From Zasmidium citrigriseum (taxonomy: Eukaryota; Ascomycota; Dothideomycetes; Mycosphaerellales; Mycosphaerellaceae): a DNA stretch of 64,000 nucleotides. Where the stretch lies: the NCBI GenBank assembly GCA_002786025.1, contig NHNW01000037.1, forward strand, positions 345,728-409,727. Reading direction: 5' to 3'. The position numbers were made by a program, and so were the translations under genes. Shown in pieces: positions 1-10,003 of this stretch. Positions within the stretch are counted from its first letter, which is position 1. Every line of letters begins with the position of its first letter. A model generated the notes under the pieces. That model was not told the origin of the DNA and did no database searches. It was given only the letters and a program-made list of their open reading frames with translations.

Positions 1-3000
1 CGCATTGTTATACATACACGCGTACACGCGTACTTCGGGTTATTATTAATAACTTAACACCCTTCCTTCTATATAGTCTACCGCCCTTCCTATCGCCTAC
101 TACTACTCCTAATAGATACTCCGCCGCCGCTAGTACCCCCTTAGTCGTCTTAGTATACGTACGAGTAGGGGTTCCTCGCCGACGCTATCGTTAACGCCGC
201 TAACCTACCCTCTACCGCCCCTATTAAAGAAGAGCTAGTTAATAGGCCCCTTATTATAGTTCTAAGCTCTAAGCCTATCGACGTAGATATCGTTATTAAA
301 GATAAGCCTATAGACATTATTACGCTCGTTAGCGGCGAGCTAGTTAATATTAACGAGGAAGATTCTAATAGATCTAAAGATTCTAAAGAAGGACTACTTA
401 ATCTAGCTATCTTACTAGAAGAGCGCGAGTTTAAGAGTCTTAACGCCTTTATAGCGGTAGTCTATAAGTATAAGAAGCTTAGCGGCTATAAGTTTGTCCG
501 TCGTTATTATAAATTAAAGAAGAAAGGACTACTACCCTTCTAGTTTATAATATACTATATAAAGAGAGGTATATATAAGCCTAGTAATAATACTAGATAA
601 CGAGCGACTCGTACTAAGAAGATAGGCTATCTATTTAAGTTTAAGGCTATCGCCGTTAATTAGTCTAATCTACTTAACTTACGCTAGCGGCTTATACTCT
701 ACGATAGCTACTCGAGATATAATTACGAGCTAACTATCTATCTTAGTACTCTAGCTAACGTCTAAAGGAAGTTACGGAAGGGCGCTAAGTCTACTATCGT
801 AGGCTTATAGCGAGTAGGTATAACGGTAGCGAAACTAGACTAGTTTATAGATAATAGTAGCGTTATTACGACTATAAAGGATCTTAATAACGAGCGAGCT
901 AGGCGTAATATTAAGGATTAACGGTATAATAATTAAGTAGAGCGAGCTCTTAACCTTCTTTACGATAACGGCTATAAAGTAGCTTACGATACTAACTCTA
1001 GTACTAGCTAGATTACTTAGTTAATTACTATACACCTAGAAGTAATCTAGTAATATAAGCGCTACCCTAAGGTACTTATTATAGATATAACCTTTAAGAC
1101 AAACCTCTATCGTAAGGCGTTATTTAACTACTACGCCTAGAGCGGCATAAATACGATAATTAACCTAGCTATTACTATTATAAACGGAGCGAGCTAGCTA
1201 GACTATAAGTACATTATAAGGTTTCTATAGTAGACCTTCGAGAAGTATAAGATATTACTACCTTACGCTATTGTCTTAGACCGCGAGGAAGCTATAATTA
1301 ACGCTATCGACGCTATATAGCCGGAAGATAATATAGGGAAGCTAGTATACGAATAGTACCTTAGGTAAGACTTCCTTACGAAGGCTCGTACCCTTAAGCC
1401 TAAGTTTAAGTAGGTACGCGGCGAGAGTAATATATTTAAAGACTCTAAGTCTACTTAGTACCTTATAAAGGCCTTCTACTACCTTATTTACTTACTAACT
1501 AAGTCTAAGTTCCTCGTAGAGTTTAAGGAGTTTATAGATATATAGCTAGTAATAGGCTCTTACTTTAAGTAGTACTAGTAGCGCTTCTAGTATCGATTCG
1601 TAGACTACTAGACTAACGAGATTATATACTTTAGTAAGAAGTTATCGTAGTATATTAAATTATAATATTCGAAGATAAAGTAGTAGCTCGTTAGCGCCCG
1701 TAACGATATCTTCGTACTCTTTAAGAAGCTAATAAACTTCTAGCGCTACGGTATTAAGTAATATAATAAGAAGCGAGAGGTTAATCTTATAAAGGTACTA
1801 ATACAAATACTAGACGAGTTTTAGTCCTTAGTTCGTAACCGACTTTATTATTACTACCTAGACGAGCTACTTAACGATAATAAACGAGCTCTTACCCTTC
1901 TTAATACTACGGACGAGACTACTAGCGAGCTAATTAGCTATAGATATTAATACGAAGGGTACTCTAAGTACGCTTATAACGGCTATAAGAAGAAGGTATT
2001 TAGCCGCCCTTATCTATACCGTTTAATAGAGCTCTACGAGACTAATAGCTACCTACTACTCGAAGAAATCTACTAATACTAGTATACTAAGCTAGAAGAG
2101 AAAGATATAGTAACGACGAGGGTACTAGCTATAAATTAGAGCCGCTAGCTAACGCGTTAGGGCGCTAGTAAATAGTTATTACGGCGGGTATAGATAAAGC
2201 GAGAGCTTAGTAACCTTAACGAGGTAGTAAGGTTAAAGAGAGCGAAGAAGGCTAGCCTACTAGCTTCTATAATCGAGCTACTACCCCCTTAGCTTACTTA
2301 GACGTAGTTACGAGCGAAGGCACCTAATAGAGTCTATTATAGCTATAAAGGAGCCTACAATAACCGCTAGTGTCGCTATAAAGCGGTAGGGTAAGCCTAT
2401 AGCCTATAGTATTATAATAATACTACCGCTAGTAGCTATAGTAACGATAACGACGCTAGCTACGAGCCTATATTATCTACTATACCCTCTAGACCGTTAG
2501 AGCTCGAGTAAATAAAGTAGGTACTAGTAGAGTAATAACGAGTAATTACTAACCTTTAAGAGTTACGAAGGGTATAGGCTAAGGCGCTCTAACCTTCCTT
2601 CTACTATTAATACTACCCCCTTAGATACCTCTAACCTTTCCGATAGTAGCCTCTACCTTAATAACCTCTATATTCGACTTAGCCTATACCCTAGCGGCTA
2701 CTACTTACTCTAATAGTACATAACGTCTAGTAGTACCCTTAGTAATACTATATATAGTAGTTCTACCCTCTACTCCCCCCTTAGTACTAATAATAATACT
2801 ACTTCTAGTAGTAACCTAGTCTTCTACCCTCTTAGGGCTTATAAGCACCCTATTTACTAGCATAATAGTATATAAGATATAGCTAGAAGCCTATATTCGG
2901 TCCTTAAAGAGGTAGATATTAGAATCTATAAGAAACGTCGATTATAGCTATAAAAACCGCTTCCTTATTAGCTTATTAAATAGCTATTAATGTCGCGTAG

Positions 3001-3150
3001 TTATGTAATAACGTGCTTAGGCTCTACGAGGCTAGCGATAGTAAGGTATATATATAGGGTATTAAGAATCCCGTAATTTATATATATAATATACTAAAAT
3101 CCCGGGATTATATACCGTAGTAACGTATATTAGATATGGGGTGTCCTATA
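1..3150. repeat. RIP-degraded repeat block, left flank
   Basis: The dinucleotides CA and TG are almost absent while TA is in large excess and CG is still common, in sharp contrast to the ordinary sequence that starts near 3150. This is the mark of repeat-induced point mutation, which converts CpA to TpA on both strands. No intact reading frame survives. The block contains the MULE relic listed separately. The right edge lies near 3130-3165, where a GGGGTGTCC-type motif occurs twice and normal composition resumes. The left edge is outside the window. Confidence 0.85.
420..2500 (+). mobile_element. RIP-degraded Mutator-like (MULE) transposase relic
   Basis: When TAG and TAA are read as mutated CAG and CAA, one forward frame carries the order of a fungal MULE transposase. 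It starts with an N-terminal FAR1-like region (about 430-660). A stretch near 1075-1120 resembles the D-x-T-(Y/F)-K-T-N motif that opens the catalytic core; here it reads IDITFKTNLY. A stretch near 1260-1310 resembles the second catalytic motif; here it reads IVLDREEAIINAI. Near 2335-2390 there is a degraded CCHC/SWIM-like zinc-binding tail. The frame is broken by many TAG/TAA codons and no TGA, as expected when CAG and CAA are RIPped. The element cannot encode an active protein. Terminal inverted repeats were not found. Assignment rests on motif recognition by eye. Confidence 0.6.
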
Positions 3151-3610
3151 GCTAGGGGTGTCCGATTTAGCATCGGGGTGGCAGTGGAGAGGAAATTCTC
3201 CTAGTAATGGAACCGGGTTGCCCAGAGCAGTTACCGTGTTCTATCAATAGGTGCCGAGGTGAGTTTATCTCGACCAGATTCTTGACGACAACACCTCTCC
3301 ATCAGCACTGCAGTCGACATTGGAAGATTCTTAGATGCGTCAAAGAGAACGTTCGTCCCTTCGACGCAAAAGCGATATGTCCGAGAGGGTTGATGGCCAT
3401 TGATGTTGTCTCTGGGAGGCAGGTCCTAGATCGGACCCCACAAGGCTGCGTGAAGTCGTAAATCCGAAAAGGCCGTTCACGATCCGAAATTCCAGCATTC
3501 AACCAGCATTGACATCCAGACATATAAAATAGACCAGATCCGAGTCGAAGACCTTCAAGCAACCCGTGGAGCATTCAAAGTCAAGAATCAATCACTCCTC
3601 GACCTTCAAA
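3151..3610. other. Intergenic: RIP boundary and upstream region of the hydrolase gene
   Basis: Composition returns to normal at about 3150. No convincing gene was seen. The last 100 bases are presumably the promoter and 5' leader of the hydrolase gene. The CAAAATG context at 3607-3613 is a good fungal start context. Confidence 0.5.
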
Positions 3611-4252
3611 ATGTCATCTCAATCCGAACTCTTCAACAACAAGGACAAGTCCGCGCCTGGCTACTACGGCCCCTCACAAACCGCCCTCCTCCTCCTCGAC
3701 TTCCATAGCCTCTTCGTCGAGAAAGCAGCAGGCCCAGGCGGCAAACCAGCTCTCGAGACCGCCGTCAAGTTCCGCAACTGGGCAAAGTCCCAAGGCATTA
3801 CCATCATCCACGGGCTCGTCGACGTCAAAGGCAAGCCATTCGAAACATGCAAAGGATCCGCCATGCTCGCCAATGTCGTGAGCAATATGGTCGAGAGTGG
3901 CAGCGACAAAGAGCCCGCTGCGCTTACCGAGGGTGCTGGTGAGGATGAACCCACCTTCACGAGAGTTCCGGGCCATGTCTCTGCGCTTCGGTCGCCTGGA
4001 TTGACGGAGTTCCTGATGACGAAGGGAATTGCTTCGCTGGTGGTTTGTGGGTTGAGTACTTCGGGGTGTGTGATGAGGACGGCTATCGCGGGAGCAGATG
4101 CAGAGTTTGTGGTGACGGTCATTGCGGATGCATGTGCGGATCCGGCTCAAGAAGTCCATGACCTCCTGGTCGAGAAAATATTGCTGAACAGAGGATATGT
4201 AGCGAAGGCGGAGGAGTTCATAAAGGGTTTTCAGGAGGCAAAGGGGAAGTAG
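3611..4252 (+). CDS. Isochorismatase-like cysteine hydrolase
   Basis: Intronless gene encoding 213 aa, the usual length for the isochorismatase-like (cysteine hydrolase) superfamily. Family members hydrolyse amides, imides or vinyl ethers with an Asp-Lys-Cys triad, and the protein is probably cytosolic. The first beta strand ends in LLLLDFHSLF, which supplies the catalytic Asp near residue 29. The nucleophile elbow GLSTSGCVMRTA supplies the Cys near residue 155. The Lys position looks unusual: the expected K-x-(3)-SAF stretch reads TRVPGHVSAL, so Lys seems to be replaced by Arg or lost. I chose the ATG at 3611 over an in-frame ATG at 3566 because of its CAAAATG context and because homologues rarely have the 15-residue extension. 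The substrate cannot be inferred. Confidence 0.8.
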   Translation: MSSQSELFNNKDKSAPGYYGPSQTALLLLDFHSLFVEKAAGPGGKPALETAVKFRNWAKSQGITIIHGLVDVKGKPFETCKGSAMLANVVSNMVESGSDKEPAALTEGAGEDEPTFTRVPGHVSALRSPGLTEFLMTKGIASLVVCGLSTSGCVMRTAIAGADAEFVVTVIADACADPAQEVHDLLVEKILLNRGYVAKAEEFIKGFQEAKGK

Positions 4253-4667
4253 AGTCCAGTGATCACGAGAGAGCTTAGCAAGTAGAAGATAATCATACCC
4301 TCGATAGCCATTGAATGAATGATGGTATGCTGCGATCGAAAGCCATTACAGCTTGGCAAACATCAATACTCCAGCATTTCGTGATGCTTTCGAGTTGATA
4401 TCCTCTAGATGCGTGTCTCTCCAACTGCAACTGTATTTGATCGTGATCGTGTCCGAGTGGTAAAGCTCGTATGTTACAAGGCTGCAGGTGTGTAGATCGG
4501 AACTCGGTGCCAGTCTCGGCCAGCTGCCTGTGGAAGTCTTCGGCGTTTCGGTTTTAGCAACGACCACCAAATTGGGATCGAAAAGGATGCACACAACATG
4601 TCGCGGTCGTCCAAAAGTTGTTTCCGCGTACTGAAGCACCAGGAATAGGCGTCTGAGAAAGAAGTCG
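4253..4667. other. Intergenic, nothing recognised
   Basis: About 415 bases between the hydrolase and the broken MFS gene. Composition is normal. Only short overlapping frames are present and I see no coding or structural signal. Confidence 0.4.
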
Positions 4668-6397
4668 ATGGCTTCGTCAAAGGCAGCTGCGACTGATCGC
4701 CCAGAACCAGTACCATTTCAAGTCCATGCAGCCTCAGAAATGGGTACAGACGAGTTCAAGGGGCCCCGCCTCCGAAATGAGGCCAAAGATGCTCAACAGT
4801 CCCAGGATTCGATTCCCAGGCGGACGAAAGCGGGCAGACTCTTCACAGAGTCGATAGCAAGCCATACTCGGTCTTCACCAGCAGCGAGAAGAGGGTCATC
4901 ATCTTCTGTGCGGGGGTATGTTCATTCCTGAGTCCAATATCCGCTCAGATCTACTTCCCGGCTCTCAATCAAATCTCGGCCGACTTGGGAGTGTCCTATG
5001 ACCTTGTCAACTTGACTATCACAACATACCTGGTAAAGTAACATTGCTTTGACAAAGTCGATAAGGTTCATGACAGACCTTAGACAGATCATGCAAGGCC
5101 TTGCGCCTGCATTTATCGGTAGCCTTTCAGACGCTGCCGGAAGACGACCCGCATACATCGCCTACTTCGTCATCTACCTCTGTGCCAATCTGGGCTTGGC
5201 TCTCCAAGATGGCTACGCAGCACTGATGGTGTTGCGGTGTGTCCAAAGTGCTGGCAGCAGTGGCACTGTATCTCTCGCCCAAGCCGTTGCTGCAGACATC
5301 GTCACATCTAGCGAGCGTGGAGTGTACGTTTCGTACATGTCCATCGCGCCTCAAGCCGGTCCATCGCTAGGTCCAATCATTGGCGGACTCATAGCGCAGT
5401 ACTTGGGCTGGCACTGGATCTTCTGGTTCTTGCTCATTGTCAGCGGTGCCATCTTCGTTCCTGTTGTCGTAAAGTCGTCGATGATGGCTCGGTTCCGCCG
5501 CCGAAGTGGAATCGATGTGTTACCAACACTCTGAAAGAAAGACGAGCCGTTCGAGAGGGCCAGACAATCCCGTGGGAGAAGAGAGACGAGCTCGCACAAG
5601 TAAGAAGCCATATCAGGAAATGGCCGAATCCGTGGGAGTCGATCGAAATAACTTTGACTAAGCAGGCTGGCTTCATGATGCCTTCCACCGCAATAGTGCT
5701 CTGCGGCTACTACGCAGTCGTCTCCCTGATTCCTTCGCAATTCGGTACCGTGTGCGGCTTCAACGAAATCCAGATCGCGCTCTGCTACCTGCCCTTCGGC
5801 TTCGGCAGTCTGCTTGCAGGACTCATCCGTGGACGCATGATAGATTCCAGATACCGTGTACATGCCAAACGCCGAGGTCTTCCACTCGAGAAGAATCGCA
5901 ACGTCGACCTCATCAACTTCCCAATTGAAAGAGCTCGGCTGGAAGTGGCCATGCCAACTCTGGCACTGGCGGCTGCGACCGAGATTGGGTTCGGATGGAT
6001 GGTACAAGCACAAGTCAATCTGGCCGGCCCGCTGATCTTCCTCTTCGTCATCGGCTTTTGCACCAGCGCTTCGGTCAACGTGGTCCAGGTGTTGCTGGTT
6101 GACACATTCCCGGGCAGAGCTGGCTCGGCGACTGCTGCGAACAACCTCATGCGATGCTGGTTAGGCGCCGGAGTCACGAGCGGAGTGATTCCGATGATCA
6201 ACAAGATTGGAATCGGCTGGACAACGACGTTCCTTGCCCTCCTGCCAGTGCTTTTCAGTCCGATCCTGTGTTGTGTGATGGTTAATGGCTCGGAATGGCG
6301 AAGAGAGAAAAGGGACAAGTCCGAGCAAAAAGCGGCAAAGGGGAATTGTAGGGCTGATGATGGCGGCGGCGAGAAAGGGACGAGTGTCAAGACATAA
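4668..6397 (+). pseudogene. MFS multidrug transporter (DHA1-like), frameshifted
   Basis: Resembles the 12-helix DHA1 drug:H+ antiporters of the plasma membrane and is a distant paralogue of the intact gene at 26858. Visible pieces are SPISAQIYFPALN near 4945-4985, GLAPAFIGSLSDAAGRRPAY (loop 2-3 motif) near 5098-5155, and GPIIGGLIAQYLGWHWIFWF near 5373-5430. An intron with GT/AG ends fits 5033-5087. An N-terminal intron at 4744-4799 (GTACAG donor, weak) would join the only upstream ATG frame to the transporter frame. At about 5463-5465 the frame breaks. Against the intact paralogue roughly seven codons, including the FRET of FRETCR, are missing, and the rest continues in another frame (CRKVVDDGSVPPPKW onward) through the last six helices to 6397. 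The lost length is about 19 or 22 nt, so it is not a single-base slip. No intron fits across the break. Probably non-functional. Confidence 0.7.
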
Positions 6398-6934
6398 GCC
6401 AGAGCAGTCATCGTGTAGAGTTTTGCTTTGCGTTGTGCATCATGTCCGCCAATACGCCTCGGTGAGATATGGCCCCAGAATGCAGACACCAACATTGACG
6501 ATAGGTTCGACGCCCTGTTCCCCTGTGAGCCATTGATGAAGTCGGATCCAGAGCATGGAAATGGAGACTCGACCAGCAAAAACATAGAGGTCGATGAGCT
6601 TGTGCGATCGCAGGGCACTCAGGGAGTAGTTCAAGAGTGCGTTCAAGACGAGACTGAGGACGATGCAGGTCAGAAGGGCATCTTGGCGTCGACTGATCAT
6701 GGTCATGTCGGAGGAGAATGTTGGTGGATGATGGAAGAAACCAAGTTCTGCCGCGGGAGGAAAGTAGCACCCTACGGTGTACCATACCGTCCCTTCCTCG
6801 AAATCCATTCACCGAACTCTAAATTTAGCCTACGCCATTGCGATGGCCCGAGCGCACATCAACGGAAGCACCTGCAGCCCATCAATCTTCGGACTTCACC
6901 TCTTTCCACCTACCACCATCTCTGAATCTTTCCA
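6398..6934. other. Intergenic with a doubtful 122-aa reverse frame
   Basis: Upstream region of the ACP-thioesterase gene. On the reverse strand an open frame at 6808-6440 (122 aa) contains two or three hydrophobic stretches, for example ALLTCIVLSLVLNALL. It could be a small membrane protein or the tail of a lost gene. I see no family signature and no intron, so I do not call it as a gene. Confidence 0.25.
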
Positions 6935-8117
6935 ATGGCCTCCGACGACACGATAGACCAATGCCTCCAGATCATCGGCGAAGCAGTGTCCGTCGAGCCC
7001 GACGAATTCCAGGACCATGAAACATGGAAGTTCCTGGGACTCGGAGATCTCTTGGCATCAGCGACTGCATCCGATCTCAAGAACCAAGCCGGCGTAGATG
7101 TAACCCCGAACGTCTTCTCCTTATACCCCACGGTAGGGGCTTTGAAGGCGTTTCTGAGAGGGGGCTCTGCGGCGAACGGTGATGCGAGTCGACCGAGTAC
7201 TGCGATTCACTCGCCAGAGAGACCTGGTGCGACTCCGGATTATGGACCGGCCGATCCTTGGGAGGGAATTCCGAAACCGAAAGTTCCTTTATCTGTGGTG
7301 TTGCAGGGGAAGCCGGAGATCGCGAGGACTGTTGTGTTTCTTTTCCCTGATGGAAGTGGTGCGGGGACGTCATATGGGACTTTGCCGCCGATTGGGAAGG
7401 ATGTTTGTTTGATCGGATTGAACTCGCCGTTTCTTCGTCAGGCTCAGAACTTCACTTGCTCGATCGAGCGTATGGCGAGATTGTGGGTTGGGGAGGTGAG
7501 GAAGTTGCAGCCCAAGGGCAAGCCGTACGTTCTCGGCGGCTGGTCCGCTGGTGGATTCTATTCATACGAGACTGTGAGGCTGTTGACAGCTTCAGGAGAG
7601 AAGGTCGAGAGACTGATCCTCATTGACTCGCCATGCCGACTGGAATACGAGGCTTTGCCCGCACAGGTCGTCCAGGAGCTCACTCGAAAGGGTCTCATGG
7701 GAGCATCTGGAGAGAAGAAGGCACCAGAATGGCTGGTGCAGCACTTTACTTCGACTGTCGGCTCAGTTGATCGATATTGGCCGCTGGGTCTCTCCAAAGA
7801 GAACGTACCGCCGAACGTCAACTTCATCTGGGTGAAAGAAGGACTTGTCAAGAGCGTGCCCGAATCAGGGTTGGAAGTCGACATGAACGTGAAGGTCACT
7901 CGTTTCCTTCTGGAGCCCAGAGGCAACCTGCAAACGGAACATTGGGAGAAGCTACTCCCAGGGGCCAAATACAGCTTTGACTACATGACCGGCAACCATT
8001 TTCAGATCACGCAGCCGCCGCATGTAAGTGTTCACTCACGATTGTCCAGAGTACGGACTGATTCCCTTGCAGGTTGAGAGTCTCGGCAAGATCTTGAGCA
8101 AGCTTGTATCATCTTGA
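6935..8117 (+). CDS. Free-standing ACP-thioesterase didomain, vestigial ACP
   Basis: Two exons, 6935-8023 and 8073-8117 (intron GTAAGT...TTGCAG), give 377 aa. Residues about 1-75 have the fold pattern of an acyl carrier protein. After a linker, residues about 115-375 form an alpha/beta-hydrolase thioesterase like the C-terminal TE/Claisen-cyclase domain of fungal non-reducing PKSs: FLFPDGSGAGTSYGTLPP, then LGGWSAGGF with Ser204 as nucleophile, the Asp in LIDSP, and the His in GNHFQI. The carrier motif that should read LGxDSL is LGLGDLL (residues 34-40). The Ser that receives phosphopantetheine is Asp38, so the ACP cannot be loaded. The protein looks like the 3' end of a PKS gene kept as its own gene, with a proper ATG and a spliced C-terminus. 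The TE may act in trans as a hydrolase or editing enzyme. The broken MFS lies directly upstream; no KS or AT domain is nearby. Confidence 0.8.
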
Positions 8118-8327
8118 GTCTGAACAGCATGAAAAGAGCCGGCGTTGGTGATGGACCAGATCATCCCAGCATTTACCGCAGAAATGGTGATGGCATTGAC
8201 AGGAAAGGGAGACAGGACGAGCAATGAGATATGAACGAGCATGAATCTTCACAGCCACGACTTGGATATTGGACGACATATACTGAGAACCTGAATAGGT
8301 ACCATGAGTCACGATATTGCATCCGCT

Positions 8328-9737
8328 TCACGCCACCAGATACGGCTGTGTCGCAAGCTCCAGATAATACGCCAGCTGCTTCTGATAACTCTCACTCGCC
8401 CTCGCGGGACGATACTCCCTTCTCGTGCACGGTGCCGCAGCTTCTCTGCCAGCAAATCGATCTGCGATCCAATCCAGCCAGATCCTCTGACCAGCATACA
8501 TGACGGGCACATGCTCCACGTCTTTGAACAAAGCGTACTCCAGCTCGCTGTCCGGGTAGTTCTTGCAGGTTTCATTGACTGCCGTTGTCGTGACTTCGGC
8601 CAGGAGTGTCGAGTCCGCCGTACCTTGGATCACCAGCATTGGACCCTGGAATAGGCGCCCGCTGTTGGCCATGAGGTGGGCGAACTTCTTGAAGTAGTGG
8701 GAAGAGGTAAGTGTTGGCTTGATGAGATCAGGTTCAACGGCCAGCTGGAACAAGGCGCTGTTACAGGCTCCCATGTCCCTGATCAGCTCGAGGTACCGGA
8801 CGCCCTTTGGAGTCAACCACTCCGATGGCTCGAAGTCAGGATAGATCTCCTGCAGAGCATTGCCGACCATGAAGCCGACTGCGAGCTGCACCATTGGATT
8901 CAGCTGAGCGTCGAGAGAAAGGTTCGTCTCCGGCGAAGCAGCGATCGTTCCAAGGTAACCCTTCACAGGCGTGTATGCCAACCTCCTTGCCGCCGCCCAC
9001 GCCGCACCACCTCCGAGCGAATGTCCCATCAAGACGAATCGATCACTTAACTCCGGAAACGCTCGCTGTGCTGCTTCGACGGCATGAATCATATCATTGC
9101 CCAACGCAGAACTCTGCCATACATGTCGAATCGGCCTTCCATCCGCAAGATGGGTCACGCCCAGTCCAGCGTAGTCTGGAGCAACCACGACGTAGCCTTG
9201 CAGGGCCAGGATATATGGCGCTGAGTACTGATACCAGAGGTTGCGAATGTGGCTCGGAGCACAATCTCCCATCGGTCCAGATGTTCCGTGGCCCCATCCT
9301 ACGACTGCGAATTTGCCGGGCCTTTGGGGATCCTCGCGCGGCATCCATGGCCAGAGGATGTATGCTGAAGCTGGGACTGTGGTTCCGTTGAATGTCTCGG
9401 ACTGGAACAAGATCCTCGATAATGCCGTGTTGGGTGGTAGAGTGTACAACGATGTATTTGTGCACTCTTCCGTCGACAGAAGGGATCCAGGTGGAAGGTG
9501 ATCTGTATATGCTGGAGGCTTGTAGAACGGATCTCCTAGGACGCTCCCGCTGGCCCAGTTGGTACGTTCAAAGCGAATCGCAACGTTGACGTTGTTGACA
9601 GTGTCCTTGCTCAAGCCTGCTCGTTGGATTTGAGATGGCGTAAGAGCGAACGTGGAGTTCCAGTCACTGCTCTGCGGAGATATGCGCTGCGATGCCGAGA
9701 AGAGTGGAAAACCTAAAAGGAATATGTATCGAAGCAT
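8328..9737 (-). CDS. Secreted lipase (fungal secretory lipase, LIP family)
   Basis: Intronless reverse-strand gene of 469 aa. The start at 9737 opens a clear signal peptide (MLRYIFLLGFPLFSASQ); the in-frame ATG 27 bases upstream would put a charged segment before it, so 9737 is preferred. The alpha/beta-hydrolase core carries VVGWGHGTSGPMGDCAPS (oxyanion region), LQGYVVVAPDYAGLG, the nucleophile elbow LMGHSLGGG with Ser about 240, an Asp in QGTADSTLL and a His in KDVEHVPVMY. This is the arrangement of Candida-type secretory lipases (PF03583), which hydrolyse extracellular triacylglycerols. It is convergent with the ACP-TE gene, leaving a 210-base gap. The promoter lies in the 266 bases before the HET gene's stop. 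Confidence 0.85.
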   Translation of the reverse strand: MLRYIFLLGFPLFSASQRISPQSSDWNSTFALTPSQIQRAGLSKDTVNNVNVAIRFERTNWASGSVLGDPFYKPPAYTDHLPPGSLLSTEECTNTSLYTLPPNTALSRILFQSETFNGTTVPASAYILWPWMPREDPQRPGKFAVVGWGHGTSGPMGDCAPSHIRNLWYQYSAPYILALQGYVVVAPDYAGLGVTHLADGRPIRHVWQSSALGNDMIHAVEAAQRAFPELSDRFVLMGHSLGGGAAWAAARRLAYTPVKGYLGTIAASPETNLSLDAQLNPMVQLAVGFMVGNALQEIYPDFEPSEWLTPKGVRYLELIRDMGACNSALFQLAVEPDLIKPTLTSSHYFKKFAHLMANSGRLFQGPMLVIQGTADSTLLAEVTTTAVNETCKNYPDSELEYALFKDVEHVPVMYAGQRIWLDWIADRFAGREAAAPCTRREYRPARASESYQKQLAYYLELATQPYLVA

Positions 9738-10003
9738 CTCGCCTTTCCAAATGGTCAAAGTCACCGTCGAGTCTGTTTAATGATTGATCTTGCCCAATCG
9801 TCTCCGCAAAGGTATATGTGAGGTGTTGCAGCTTCCCGGTCATGCCGTAGCGACATGGTTGTTCCAATCTCTCATCATCCATGATCCCTTCAAACTCAGG
9901 CACCTGGAACATTGTTCAGCCGCGATCTGTCGTGCACAACTTCATGGTTCACATTTCCTCTCCAGTCGTCTTACTGTTACCCAATAATGCAGTTGGTCTC
10001 TTT

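Noticed and set aside
3207..3574. Small frames on both strands before the hydrolase
   Set aside because: No similarity pattern; they overlap each other and the RIP boundary.
5654..6397. A separate short MFS-like gene starting at 5654
   Set aside because: The same frame reads backward without a stop to about 5465 and continues the upstream transporter, so it is the second half of one broken gene.
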